Source: Cupriavidus necator N-1 (GTDB lineage Bacteria > Pseudomonadota > Gammaproteobacteria > Burkholderiales > Burkholderiaceae). From it: DNA of 64,000 bases. The notes beneath the pieces are model-generated. The model saw nothing but the letters and a program-made list of their open reading frames with translations. It was not told the DNA's origin and did not search any database. The stretch covers positions 620,001 through 684,000 of the forward strand of contig NC_015726.1 in NCBI RefSeq assembly GCF_000219215.1. The letters run 5' to 3'. The position numbers and the translations under genes were made by a program. Shown one piece after another: positions 27,838 through 35,942 of the stretch (the stretch's first letter is position 1; every line of letters begins with the position of its first letter).

Positions 27838-29223
27838 ATGCCAGACTTGCCGAACCTTTCGCGTGACCCTTCCTCCACCGCGCCGCGCAGCGGCCGCGAC
27901 GTCATTCCTGTCGGTGAGCTGAACCACACCATCGCCAGGCTGCTGGAACGCAGTTTTCCGCTGGCCTGGGTGCGCGGCGAGATTTCCAATTTCACGCGCG
28001 CCGCCAGTGGGCACTGGTATTTCTCGCTCAAGGATGCACGCGCGCAGATCCGCTGCGTGATGTTCCGCGGGCGCAACCAGCATGTCGACTTCCAGCCGCG
28101 CGAGGGCGAGGCGGTGGAGGTGCGCGCCGTGGTCACCATGTATGAGGCGCGCGGCGAGGTGCAGCTGGGCGTAGAGGCCATGCGCCGGGCGGGGCTGGGC
28201 AACCTGTACGAAGCCTTCCTGCGCCTGAAGGAAAAGCTGGCGCAGGCGGGGCTGTTCGCGCCGGAGCGCAAGCGCCCGGTGCCGGCGCATCCGCGCACCA
28301 TCGGCGTGGTCACCTCGCTGCAGGCGGCGGCACTGCGCGATGTGCTGACCACCTTGCGCCGGCGTGCGCCGCATGTGCCGGTGGTGGTCTATCCGGTACC
28401 GGTGCAGGGCGCTGGCGCGGCGCAGAAGATCGCCGACATGCTCGATGCGGCCAGCGCGCGGCGCGAGTGCGACGTGCTGATCCTTTGCCGCGGCGGGGGC
28501 AGCATCGAAGACCTGTGGTCGTTCAACGAAGAGGTGGTGGCGCAGGCGATTGCGCGCTGCGTGCTGCCGGTCATCTCCGGCGTGGGCCACGAAACCGACT
28601 TCACCATCGCCGACTTTGTCGCCGACGTGCGTGCGCCCACGCCGACCGGCGCGGCCGAGCTGGTCAGCCCGGATCGCGCGCACCTGCTGGCGCAGGCGAT
28701 GCGTGCGCGCGACGCGCTCACGCAGTGCATGCGGCGCGGGCTGGACCTGCGCGCGCAGCACCTGGACTGGCTGGCGCGGCGCGTGCGCAGCCCGCAGGCG
28801 CAACTGCAGGAGCGGCGCGCGCGCGTCGACAATCTGGCCCGACATTTGCGGTCGGCATTGCGCGACACGGTGGTGTCGCAGCGCCACCGCCACCAATTGC
28901 TGGCGATGCGCTGGAGCGCGTGCCGCCCCGATGCCAGCGCCGCTCATGCCGACGTGGCCCGCCTGTGGCAACGCCTGCAGGCCGCCGCCGCACGCCAGCA
29001 CGAGCGCGCCGGCCAGCGCCTGGCGCGCAGCGCCGGCGCGCTGGAGCTGCTGGCGCCGCAGCGTACGCTGGAACGCGGCTATGCGGTGCTGCTGGACCAG
29101 CGCGGACGCGCGCTGCGCTCGCCCGCCGAGATCCGCGCCGGCAGCGTGCTCGAAGCGCACCTGGCCGAGGGCGTGGCCGACCTGGCGATTGCCGGCGTGC
29201 AGGCCAAGCTGCCGGATTTCTGA
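27838..29223 (+). CDS. xseA: Exodeoxyribonuclease VII large subunit
   Basis: A 461-aa subunit of the single-strand exonuclease ExoVII. The N-terminal OB fold is present ([40 protein letters not shown]), followed by the catalytic domain with [21 protein letters not shown] (as [15 protein letters not shown]), [18 protein letters not shown] and [20 protein letters not shown] plus [12 protein letters not shown] long helical region and the typical end [19 protein letters not shown] close it. The start MPDLPNLS lies just ahead of the OB fold; TTGACA at 27779-27784 is a possible -35. xseB is not in the window. Confidence 0.95.
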   Translation: MPDLPNLSRDPSSTAPRSGRDVIPVGELNHTIARLLERSFPLAWVRGEISNFTRAASGHWYFSLKDARAQIRCVMFRGRNQHVDFQPREGEAVEVRAVVTMYEARGEVQLGVEAMRRAGLGNLYEAFLRLKEKLAQAGLFAPERKRPVPAHPRTIGVVTSLQAAALRDVLTTLRRRAPHVPVVVYPVPVQGAGAAQKIADMLDAASARRECDVLILCRGGGSIEDLWSFNEEVVAQAIARCVLPVISGVGHETDFTIADFVADVRAPTPTGAAELVSPDRAHLLAQAMRARDALTQCMRRGLDLRAQHLDWLARRVRSPQAQLQERRARVDNLARHLRSALRDTVVSQRHRHQLLAMRWSACRPDASAAHADVARLWQRLQAAAARQHERAGQRLARSAGALELLAPQRTLERGYAVLLDQRGRALRSPAEIRAGSVLEAHLAEGVADLAIAGVQAKLPDF

Positions 29224-29362
29224 GCGCCTGCGCGGCCCGGGAACGCCTCCCATTCGCGATGCCGCGGCGGGCCCGAAGCGTTCCGGGAAGCCGGGCCGAA
29301 ATCCCCCCGGAAACCCCTGCCCGGACAAACTAACATCGGAGCAGGGGGCTTTGTCCCGCGGT

Positions 29363-29391
29363 TTGCGCGGGTCTTGCAAGTCCCCTACAAT
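29363..29391 (+). promoter_or_regulatory. Sigma-70-like promoter of sodB
   Basis: TTGCGC at 29363-29368 and TACAAT at 29386-29391 are separated by 17 bp, 44 bp upstream of the sodB start. A good -10 match with a moderate -35. Confidence 0.55.
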
Positions 29392-29434
29392 CGGCAATTC
29401 CGGACCCACAACCCCAACCCACAGAGACAGAACA

Positions 29435-30016
29435 ATGGAACACAAGCTCCCCCCGCTCCCGTACGCGCATGATGCCCTGGCTCCGCACATCTCCAAGGAG
29501 ACGCTGGAGTTCCATCATGACAAGCACCACCAGACCTACGTCACCAACCTGAACAACCTCATCAAGGGCACCGAGTTCGAGAACTCGACCCTGGAAGAGA
29601 TCGTCAAGAAGTCGTCGGGCGGCATCTTCAACAACGCTGCCCAGGTGTGGAACCACACCTTCTACTGGGACTCGATGAAGCCCAACGGCGGCGGCCAGCC
29701 GACCGGCGCGCTGGCTGATGCCATCAACGCCAAGTGGGGCTCGTTCGACAAGTTCAAGGAAGAGTTCACCAAGACCGCCGTGGGCACCTTCGGTTCGGGC
29801 TGGGCCTGGCTGGTCAAGAAGACCGACGGCTCGCTGGACCTGGTCTCGACCTCCAACGCCGCCACCCCGCTGACCACCGACGCCAAGGCGCTGCTGACCT
29901 GCGACGTGTGGGAACACGCCTACTACATCGACTACCGCAATGCCCGCCCGAAGTACGTCGAGGCATTCTGGAATGTCGTGAACTGGGACTTCGCCGGCAA
30001 GAACTTCGCTGGCTGA
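29435..30016 (+). CDS. sodB: Superoxide dismutase, Fe-type
   Basis: A 193-aa cytoplasmic enzyme that dismutates superoxide. The metal ligands are in [16 protein letters not shown] (first His), [13 protein letters not shown] (second His) and [13 protein letters not shown] (Asp and His). The Gln in [10 protein letters not shown] and the short length fit iron SODs. A clear promoter lies upstream and a terminator downstream, so it is a single-gene unit. Confidence 0.96.
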   Translation: MEHKLPPLPYAHDALAPHISKETLEFHHDKHHQTYVTNLNNLIKGTEFENSTLEEIVKKSSGGIFNNAAQVWNHTFYWDSMKPNGGGQPTGALADAINAKWGSFDKFKEEFTKTAVGTFGSGWAWLVKKTDGSLDLVSTSNAATPLTTDAKALLTCDVWEHAYYIDYRNARPKYVEAFWNVVNWDFAGKNFAG

Positions 30017-30040
30017 TCCGCGGATCATCCTTGCAGCAAG

Positions 30041-30063
30041 AAGGGGCCATCTGGCCCTTTTTT
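30041..30063 (+). terminator. Rho-independent terminator after sodB
   Basis: Stem GGGCCA/TGGCCC with A-rich left and T-rich right flanks (six T), 25 bp after the sodB stop. Confidence 0.85.
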
Positions 30064-30218
30064 GTTTTTGGGCGCGCACGGGGCGGGATTGGGTTTGAAT
30101 CTGCCTGCGGGATCGTCCATATTTGTCCGTATCCGGCCACCAGCTTCCGGTGCGCCCGCGCGCGCTCCGTGTCATCGTGCACTTCGCAGGCCGGCCGTTT
30201 CCCACAGCCAGGTGCCCG

Positions 30219-31682
30219 ATGGCCCGATGGAAGGCATGTTCCCCTTGCAGCCACGCCGGTGCCTGTCGCGCGCGCCGTCCGTGGGCTGCTCTGGCTGTCA
30301 CGCTCTTGCTGGTCACCGCCGTCGGCGGTGCGAGCGCGCAGCCGCTGCCGTCCCCGCCGGGCGTGCCGCCCCCGTTCAAGCTGTTGCGCTATGACGAGGA
30401 CTATCGCTACCTGCGCGATCCGGCCATGCGCACGGATTTCTGGGGCCCGGTCAAGTATGTGCCGCTCGGCAGTCCTGGCTGGTTCCTGAGCCTCGGCGGA
30501 GAGATCCGCGAGCGCTTTGAGGACTACTCGGCCAGCAATTTCGCCGTGCCGGGTCCGCGTGGCGATGGCTACCTGATGCACCGGGCGCTGCTGCACGCCG
30601 ACCTGCATGCCGGCGAATCCCTGCGCGCGTTCGTGCAGCTGGGCAACCAGCTGGCCATGGGCAAGGACGTCACCACGCCGCCCTATGTCGACCAGCTCGA
30701 TGTGCAGCAGGCATTCGTCGACCTGCGCGTGCCGCTCCCGGCGCCCGCGCAGGACCCGCTGCTGGTGCGCGTGGGCCGGCAGGAGATGGCGTTCGGCGCG
30801 CAGCGCCTGGTTTCGATCCGCGATGCCCCCAATGTGCGGCGCGCCTTCGACGGACTGAGGCTTGGCTCAAGCCTGGGCGGCGCACGGGTGGATGCCTTCA
30901 CCACGCGTCCGGTGCTGCTCAAGGACGGCAGCTTCGACGACCGGCCCAATCAGGCGCAGGGCTTTTGGGGCGTCTATGCGACGATGCCGGCGGCTTTCCT
31001 GCCGACAACCTCCGCCGATCTCTACTACCTCGGTTTCGAGAATGACCGCGCGCTGTTCAGCGATGGCAGCGGCGCGGAGCGGCGGCATTCGCTCGGGGGC
31101 CGTCTGTTCGGCCGTCAGGGCCGCTGGGACTGGGACTGGGAGGCGCTGTTCCAGTTCGGCAGCCTGGCCTCGCAACAGATCCGCGCATGGGGCTTTTCGA
31201 CCGATACCGGGTACACCTTTGCGGCGTCGGCCTGGCACCCGCGCGCAGGCATCAAGGCGACCATGGGCAGCGGTGACCGCAATCCGCACGACGGCACCAT
31301 CGGCACCTACAACGGCTTGTTTCCGAAGCTGGCCTACTTCAACCAGGCCGGCCTGATCGGCGCTTCCAACGTGCTGGATATCCAGCCGTCGCTGACGCTG
31401 ATTCCCTCGGACGGCATCAAGCTGACCTTCGCCTGTGACTTCATCTGGCGGGCAACCACGCACGACGCGGTCTACACCTCGGCGGGCATCCCGGTTCCCG
31501 GCACCGCGGGCCGCTCCGGCCAGTACAGCAGCAGCCAGCTCTCCGTGGATGTTGCGTGGCAGGCGAGCCGGCATGTGCTGGTCAATGGCGGCGCCGTGTA
31601 CGTGGACGAGAGCCGGACGCTGAAGGCCGTTGGCGGACACAACACGCGCTTTCTCTACCTGGCACTCGGCTATACGTTCTGA
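30219..31682 (+). CDS. Outer-membrane beta-barrel protein, alginate-export (AlgE) family
   Basis: A 487-aa exported protein. The signal sequence (RRPWAALAVTLLLVTAVGGA) is followed by a domain with many alternating beta-strand stretches and the family-like start YDEDYRYLRDPAMRTDFWGP, FLSLGGEIRERFEDYS, LLHADLHAGESLRAFVQLGN and RVGRQEMAFGAQRLVS. It ends in an aromatic strand LYLALGYTF, the barrel-assembly signal with terminal Phe. Many such proteins in non-alginate bacteria are porins of unknown substrate. The start at 30219 is the Met that gives a plausible signal peptide. Confidence 0.82.
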   Translation: MARWKACSPCSHAGACRARRPWAALAVTLLLVTAVGGASAQPLPSPPGVPPPFKLLRYDEDYRYLRDPAMRTDFWGPVKYVPLGSPGWFLSLGGEIRERFEDYSASNFAVPGPRGDGYLMHRALLHADLHAGESLRAFVQLGNQLAMGKDVTTPPYVDQLDVQQAFVDLRVPLPAPAQDPLLVRVGRQEMAFGAQRLVSIRDAPNVRRAFDGLRLGSSLGGARVDAFTTRPVLLKDGSFDDRPNQAQGFWGVYATMPAAFLPTTSADLYYLGFENDRALFSDGSGAERRHSLGGRLFGRQGRWDWDWEALFQFGSLASQQIRAWGFSTDTGYTFAASAWHPRAGIKATMGSGDRNPHDGTIGTYNGLFPKLAYFNQAGLIGASNVLDIQPSLTLIPSDGIKLTFACDFIWRATTHDAVYTSAGIPVPGTAGRSGQYSSSQLSVDVAWQASRHVLVNGGAVYVDESRTLKAVGGHNTRFLYLALGYTF

Positions 31683-31747
31683 TGCGGCGGGCGCCATGCG
31701 GCGCATGAATGCATGCACCGCAATCCCTGATTTCCATCAGCCGCGGT

Positions 31748-32227
31748 TCAAAGCTGCTTGCGGTACACCACGAATCCGGACTTCTCAGCGACGGTGTCGT
31801 AAAGGCGCATGGCGGTGGTGTTCGTTTCGTGGGTCTGCCAGTACACCCTTGCCACGCCCAGTGCTTTGGCACGTGCATAGACCTGATCTATGAGTCGACG
31901 CGCGACGCCTTTTCCCCTTGCTTCCTCGGCAGTGAAGAGGTCCTGCAAATAGCAGTTCGGACTGAGTTGAATGGTGCTTCGATGCAGCAGAAAATGCGCC
32001 AGCCCGATCAACTCGCCCGCTTGCTCTGCAACTAACGCGTACATCGGCTCGTAGGCGTCGAAAAAGCGTGACCAGGTCGTGAGCGTGATTTCCGCCGGCA
32101 AGGCAGTGGCACCGTGCCGACCGTAGAATGCGTTATAGCCGTCCCAGAGGACTTTCCACGCAGGGAAGTCGTCCGGCTCGACGGCACGGATCTTCACCGG
32201 TTCAGCGGCTGGATCGATCGCTTGCAT
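31748..32227 (-). CDS. GNAT-family N-acetyltransferase
   Basis: A 159-aa acetyltransferase. The acetyl-CoA motif A is visible (CYLQDLFTAEEARGKGVARRL), flanked by GLAHFLLHRSTIQLSPN and the C-terminal VYWQTHETNTTAMRLYDTVA with FVVYRKQL. This is the arrangement of small GNATs acting on polyamines or amino acids; the substrate is not identifiable. Of two adjacent ATG codons the second (32227) is favoured by the distance from an AAGGA site. The 278 bp to its right hold no convincing gene. Confidence 0.85.
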   Translation of the reverse strand: MQAIDPAAEPVKIRAVEPDDFPAWKVLWDGYNAFYGRHGATALPAEITLTTWSRFFDAYEPMYALVAEQAGELIGLAHFLLHRSTIQLSPNCYLQDLFTAEEARGKGVARRLIDQVYARAKALGVARVYWQTHETNTTAMRLYDTVAEKSGFVVYRKQL

Positions 32228-32505
32228 CATTTTCCTTTTCGGGAGTTCGACTGACCTGGCCACGGCCCGCATGGATCAGCCTGACCGGCAGATTTCGTTC
32301 ATCCAGGCGCCGCCGCAGCAGCAGAAGGCGCGTTTCGAGATTGTCCTTGATTTTCCGGTTGCAAGGCACCCACCGACTCGAGGACGAACCAGTGCGGATG
32401 GCGTCAGTCGGGTGGAGCAGTATCCCTCGGAAAGCCACCCTCGCATGCCATCCACGATGGAAGATCGATGGCGTGGAATTGGCTTCGTTCCGATCGGGAG
32501 CGAAG

Positions 32506-33211
32506 TCAGGATTCTTTCGCCAGGTGCGAGATCCGCTTCCAGCGCGCATCCTCCTTCGGCAGCTCGGCAAGAAACTGGCGGCGATCCGCGATGTCGACGT
32601 ACATCGACTGCTGCGCGCAGAACGCCTTGAACGCGGGCGATTGGGCGATGCGGATCAGTTCGTCGGACAGGCGCTCCACAACCGCTGCCGCCGTCGCCAC
32701 CGGTGCCAGGGCTCCGATCCACGACGAGACCTGGTAGCCCGCAACGCCGGCTTGTGCCGCGGTCGGGACCTCCGGGATCTCGCCCAATCGCGCGGGGCTG
32801 GTGACAGCGAGGCCGCGCAGTTTCCCCGCCTTGACCATCAGCACCACGCTCGGTGCACCCTGGCATGTGAAATCCACCTGGCCGGCAATGACGTCTGTCA
32901 CCGCGGGCCCGTTCCCCTTGTAAGGGATATGCTTGGCGCGTGTCCTGGTCAGGTCGTTCAGCATCACGGCGCAAAGATGCGAGGTGCTGCCCGCGCCCCC
33001 GGATGAAAACGTGATCTCGCCAGGCTTGCGCTTCATGGCCTCGACCAGGTCGCCCAAAGTCTTGTAAGGCGAGTCGGCCCCGACCACGATGCACAGCGCG
33101 GAACTGCTGACCCTGGCAAGCGGCACGAAGTTCATGATCGGATCGAATGTGACCTGGCCATCGGCAAACCACCGCGTGGTGAGGTGGGGAATGCCGGCGA
33201 ACAGCAGTGTG
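32506..33211 (-). pseudogene. N-terminally deleted Bug/TctC-family binding protein
   Basis: About 235 codons of a periplasmic carboxylate-binding protein are intact: FDPIMNFVPLARVSSSALC, GEITFSSGGAGSTSHLCAVM, HIPYKGNGPAVTDVIAGQVD and WIGALAPVATAAAVVERL. The signal peptide and the opening PxKPIRLIVPFxPGG domain (roughly 85 residues) are missing. Homology starts abruptly at 33211, right against the stop codon of a nitroreductase fragment. It cannot be exported as it stands and is a deletion product. Confidence 0.8.
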
Positions 33212-33445
33212 TTACACCAGGCGCATGATTTCTTCGTCGGGCGCCCGGCTCGTCCTGAAGCTGTTCGCTGCATGACCGGGGTCGGCGTAGCCAAACGAAA
33301 TGGTGCAGATCATCTTCCGGTCGTCGCCGATGCCGAAGTGCGAGCGCACGAACCTGGCGTGGCGCGCCAGTGCCGCCTGCGGTGTCGTGGCAACACTGTG
33401 CGCGTGTGCGGCCAGCAGGAAGGAAGCGATAAACAGCTCACGGTG
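33212..33445 (-). pseudogene. Nitroreductase C-terminal fragment
   Basis: About 75 codons matching the end of oxygen-insensitive nitroreductases: LFIASFLLAAHAHSVATTPQ, RFVRSHFGIGDDRKMICTIS and SFGYADPGHAANSFRTSRAP. The FMN-binding N-terminal two thirds are absent. The fragment is squeezed between the broken Bug gene and the broken hemerythrin gene, with which it shares a junction near 33435-33445. Confidence 0.72.
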
Positions 33446-33685
33446 CACGCCACCATCGAGGAAGAGATCTTCTATCCGGCGCTACGCGGCATCAGCGACG
33501 AGATCGACGACCTGCTGGACGAGGCTGAGGTCGAGCACCAGGTGGCGAAGGACCTGATCGCGGCGATCGAGGAGGATCCTGCCGGCGACAAGCTCGAAGC
33601 CAATTACACGGTGCTGTCAGAATACGTCGCCCACCATATCGAGGAAGAGGAGGGCGAGCTGTTCAAGAACGCGATCAAGGAAAAG

Positions 33686-33850
33686 TTGACATCCTCTCCG
33701 TCCTCAGCCTTCGGCTGCCGCCTTACGGCGGAAAGGACGAGGATTCCTACGGCGCTACGTGATGCTCTACGTAGTCACTTCGGTGGGTTCCTGCTTCGTA
33801 GAGCGGCTTGACTACGCCGACTCTCCACAGGCTGCAACGCGGTGCCCCCG
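33686..33850 (-). ncRNA. Predicted omega-RNA scaffold at the tnpB 3' end
   Basis: TnpB nucleases use an RNA that covers the tnpB 3' end and the IS right end and takes its guide from the flanking DNA. Here the right end holds a strong stem and terminates exactly at 33686. The guide would then be read from the hemerythrin flank, beginning CTTTTCCTTGATCGCG on the minus strand. The 5' border is a guess. This follows from the family, not from transcript evidence. Confidence 0.35.
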
Positions 33851-34972
33851 CGCCAAAATGTTGATCGCGCCGACCACGTCGGCGTGATTCGCATAGCCGC
33901 ATGCCACACAGGCGAAGCTCGCCTGGCTCTGCCGGTTCTCGGCAGATACATGCCCGCAGCAAGGGCACGTGCGACTGGTGTGCTGTGGCGGCACAGCTAT
34001 TAGCCAGCCGCCATTCCACGCTAGCTTGTATTCCAGTTGACGCCCGAACTCGTACCAACCCTGATCGAGGATGGCCTTGTTCAGGCCGGACTTGGCCCTG
34101 ACGTTCTTGCCCGGTTGCCCGCTTGAACCGGCCGCTGACTTGGACATGTTCCGTACCTTCAGGTCCTCGATACACACCATCGCTTGATTTTCGCTGATCG
34201 TGGTCGTGGCTTTGTGCAGGTAGTCGAGGCGGGCGTTACCGATGCGTGCGTGGATACGCTGGATTCGGGCCTTGGACTTCTTCCAGTTGTTGCTGAATTT
34301 CGTCTTGCGGCTCATCGCCCGCTGCGCACGGCGCAGTCTGGCTTCGTGCTTCCTAAAGCTGTTGAGCGGCGCGAGGAAAGTGCCATCGCTCATGGTGGCA
34401 AAGCGAGCGATGCCCATGTCGATGCCGATGGCGCTGGTGGCTTTCGGCACAGGTCGCTCGACCTTCCGCTCAGTCTGGATCGAAACAAACCACTTGCCGC
34501 CCGAAAGCCTGACGCAGGCATTGCGTACCTCACCGAGTACGTCGCGGCTGTTCCTGTATCGCAGCCAGCCCAGCTTGGGCAAAAAGATACGCGAGTTGGT
34601 CTGATCAAGCTTGATTTGCTTCTGGTCGGGATAGCGGAAACTGTCGCCCAGACCCTTCTTCTTGAAACGCGGGAAGTCGGCCCGTTTTGCGAAGAAATTT
34701 GTGTAGGCCCGCTCCAAGTCCTTGAGCGTCTGTTGAAGAGGATGGACTGGTGCATCGGCCAGCCATGCTGTTTCCGTGCTGTTGCGCCACTCCGTGAGTT
34801 GCTTACACAGACCGGCATAGCTGAGCTTCTTTTCGCCTTGATCGTAACGCTGTTTCTGCAACGCCAGCGCCTTGTTATAGACGAACCGGCACGATCCGGC
34901 ATAACGGCGCATGTTGCGCTGCTGCTCGCCGTTCGGCATCAATTCGTATTTGAAGGCTTGAAGACGCTGCAT
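33812..34972 (-). CDS. tnpB: TnpB-family RNA-guided nuclease of IS605-type element
   Basis: A 386-aa protein with all expected parts: N-terminal helix-turn-helix (MQRLQAFKYELMPNGEQQRN, MRRYAGSCRFVYNKALALQK), the RuvC acids Asp in SAIGIDMGIARFAT, Glu in MVCIEDLKVRNM and Asp in HADVVGAINIL, and a zinc finger TCPCCGHVS...CVACGY. The start MQRLQAF is the family start. TnpB is not needed for transposition but cuts the empty donor site next to the TAM, which here should be TTGAC. Divergent from the tnpA remnant. Confidence 0.92.
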   Translation of the reverse strand: MQRLQAFKYELMPNGEQQRNMRRYAGSCRFVYNKALALQKQRYDQGEKKLSYAGLCKQLTEWRNSTETAWLADAPVHPLQQTLKDLERAYTNFFAKRADFPRFKKKGLGDSFRYPDQKQIKLDQTNSRIFLPKLGWLRYRNSRDVLGEVRNACVRLSGGKWFVSIQTERKVERPVPKATSAIGIDMGIARFATMSDGTFLAPLNSFRKHEARLRRAQRAMSRKTKFSNNWKKSKARIQRIHARIGNARLDYLHKATTTISENQAMVCIEDLKVRNMSKSAAGSSGQPGKNVRAKSGLNKAILDQGWYEFGRQLEYKLAWNGGWLIAVPPQHTSRTCPCCGHVSAENRQSQASFACVACGYANHADVVGAINILARGHRVAACGESA

Positions 34973-34994
34973 GGCCCAATCATACTCTTGGCCT

Positions 34995-35326
34995 ATGAGC
35001 GACGACAATGACATTCGGCAGAGGACCTGCGCGACATATTTACCGGCGTTTGCGCAGATTTCGAAGCTGAACTGGTGGAGTTCGATGGGGAGGACGATCA
35101 CGTTCACCTTCTTGTGAACTACCCGCCAAAGGTCGCGGTGTCCGCACTGGTAAACAGCTTGAAAGGGGTATCCAGCCGTATGATCCGAAAGAAGAACTAC
35201 CCGAGCATCAGCAAGAAGCTATGGGGCGGTGCGCTGTGGTCGCCGTCTTACTTCGCAGGGAGCTGCGGCGGTGCGCCCATCGAGATTATCCGCCAATACA
35301 TTGAACAACAACAGACGCCGCATTAG
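34995..35326 (+). pseudogene. tnpA: IS200-like Y1 transposase TnpA with internal deletion
   Basis: A start-like ATG at 34995 (MSDDNDIR) is followed at about 35008 by sequence matching the middle of TnpA in another frame: EDLRDIFTGVCADFEAELVE. The 3' part is well preserved, including the HUH motif in GEDDHVHLLVNYPP and the catalytic-Tyr region IIRQYIEQQQT. Roughly 40 residues between these parts are missing and the frame shifts, so no active enzyme is expected. Translation from a GTG at 35075 would give only the C-terminal half. Confidence 0.8.
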
Positions 35327-35612
35327 CCGCCGAAAGGACGCCGACGGCGTCCGCGCTATCCTTCCCCGGCCTAAAGGCTGCCTAAAGGCCGAGGCTTGCC
35401 GCGCACCTGGTCAACCTGCGCGACGTGGCGCAGGCCATGGCGGCGCGCAAGGAAGAACTGATGCGCGAGACCGCCTGACGCGCCTGCGCCCGGGCCAGGC
35501 CGGGTGCGGCTCTTCAGCGGATTTGAAGGAGTCGCACAATGGGACGCGTCCCGCGCCCGCGGGCGGGACGCTACGATGATGCGGTCATCACCTGCCGTAC
35601 CGCAACTGCCCC

Positions 35613-35942
35613 ATGACCTTTGTCGTGACGGATGCCTGCATCCAGTGTCGCCATACCGATTGCGTCGAAGTCTGCCCGATGTCGTGCTTCCACGAAGGGC
35701 CCAACTTCCTCGCCATCGACCCCGACCAGTGCATCGATTGCTCGATGTGCGTGCCGCTGTGCCCGGTCGGCGCGATCTACTCGGAGCATGACCTGCCCGA
35801 GGACCAGCGCCAGTTCATTGCCCTCAATGCCGAACTGTCGCGGCGCGCGGACTGGCTGCCGTTGCTCAAGGCCAAGGGGCCGATCCCCGGCCATGAGCAA
35901 TGGGCCGGTCATCCTGACCGCCTGTCGTTGCTGGAGCGCTAG
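35613..35942 (+). CDS. fdxA: Ferredoxin, seven-iron FdxA type
   Basis: A 109-aa electron carrier. Cluster ligands are in ACIQCRHTDCVEVCPMSCF and QCIDCSMCVPLCPVGAIY; the spacing fits a [3Fe-4S]/[4Fe-4S] ferredoxin with the long C-terminal tail of the FdxA group. Upstream at 35547-35570 is a GC-rich inverted repeat (CGTCCCGC...GGGACG). The stop overlaps the stop of the convergent fdsR by 4 bp. A link with formate dehydrogenase is suggested only by position. Confidence 0.9.
   Translation: MTFVVTDACIQCRHTDCVEVCPMSCFHEGPNFLAIDPDQCIDCSMCVPLCPVGAIYSEHDLPEDQRQFIALNAELSRRADWLPLLKAKGPIPGHEQWAGHPDRLSLLER

Larger units (their letters stand above)
33686..35409 (-). mobile_element. IS200/IS605-family insertion sequence (IS605 type, tnpA/tnpB divergent)
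   Basis: A 1724-bp element without target duplication. The right end (plus strand TTGACATCCT at 33686) and the left end (minus strand starting after TTGAC at 35414-35410) match those of the remnant at 19245-19690. Subterminal inverted repeats occur at both ends (GCCGCCTTACGGCGG at 33717-33731; GGCCTAAAGG-type repeats at 35369-35390), as expected for hairpins recognised by Y1 transposases. tnpB looks intact; tnpA has an internal deletion. Confidence 0.9.
33435..35478 (+). pseudogene. Hemerythrin HHE-domain protein, 5'-deleted and split by an IS
   Basis: The left part (33435-33685) encodes LTVHATIEEEIFYPALRGIS and YVAHHIEEEEGELFKNAIKEK, with the His/Glu iron ligands of an HHE domain. The right part (35410-35478) encodes VNLRDVAQAMAARKEELM and RETA-stop. 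Removing the IS at 33686-35409 joins KEK to VNL in frame, giving a normal HHE C-terminus. The first ~50 residues, including the first ligand helix, were lost at the junction with the nitroreductase fragment, so the gene was probably dead before or apart from the insertion. Confidence 0.8.

Noticed and set aside
32228..32505. A gene or tRNA-like segment between the GNAT gene and the broken Bug gene
   Set aside because: Frames are short and without domains, and no cloverleaf could be drawn.
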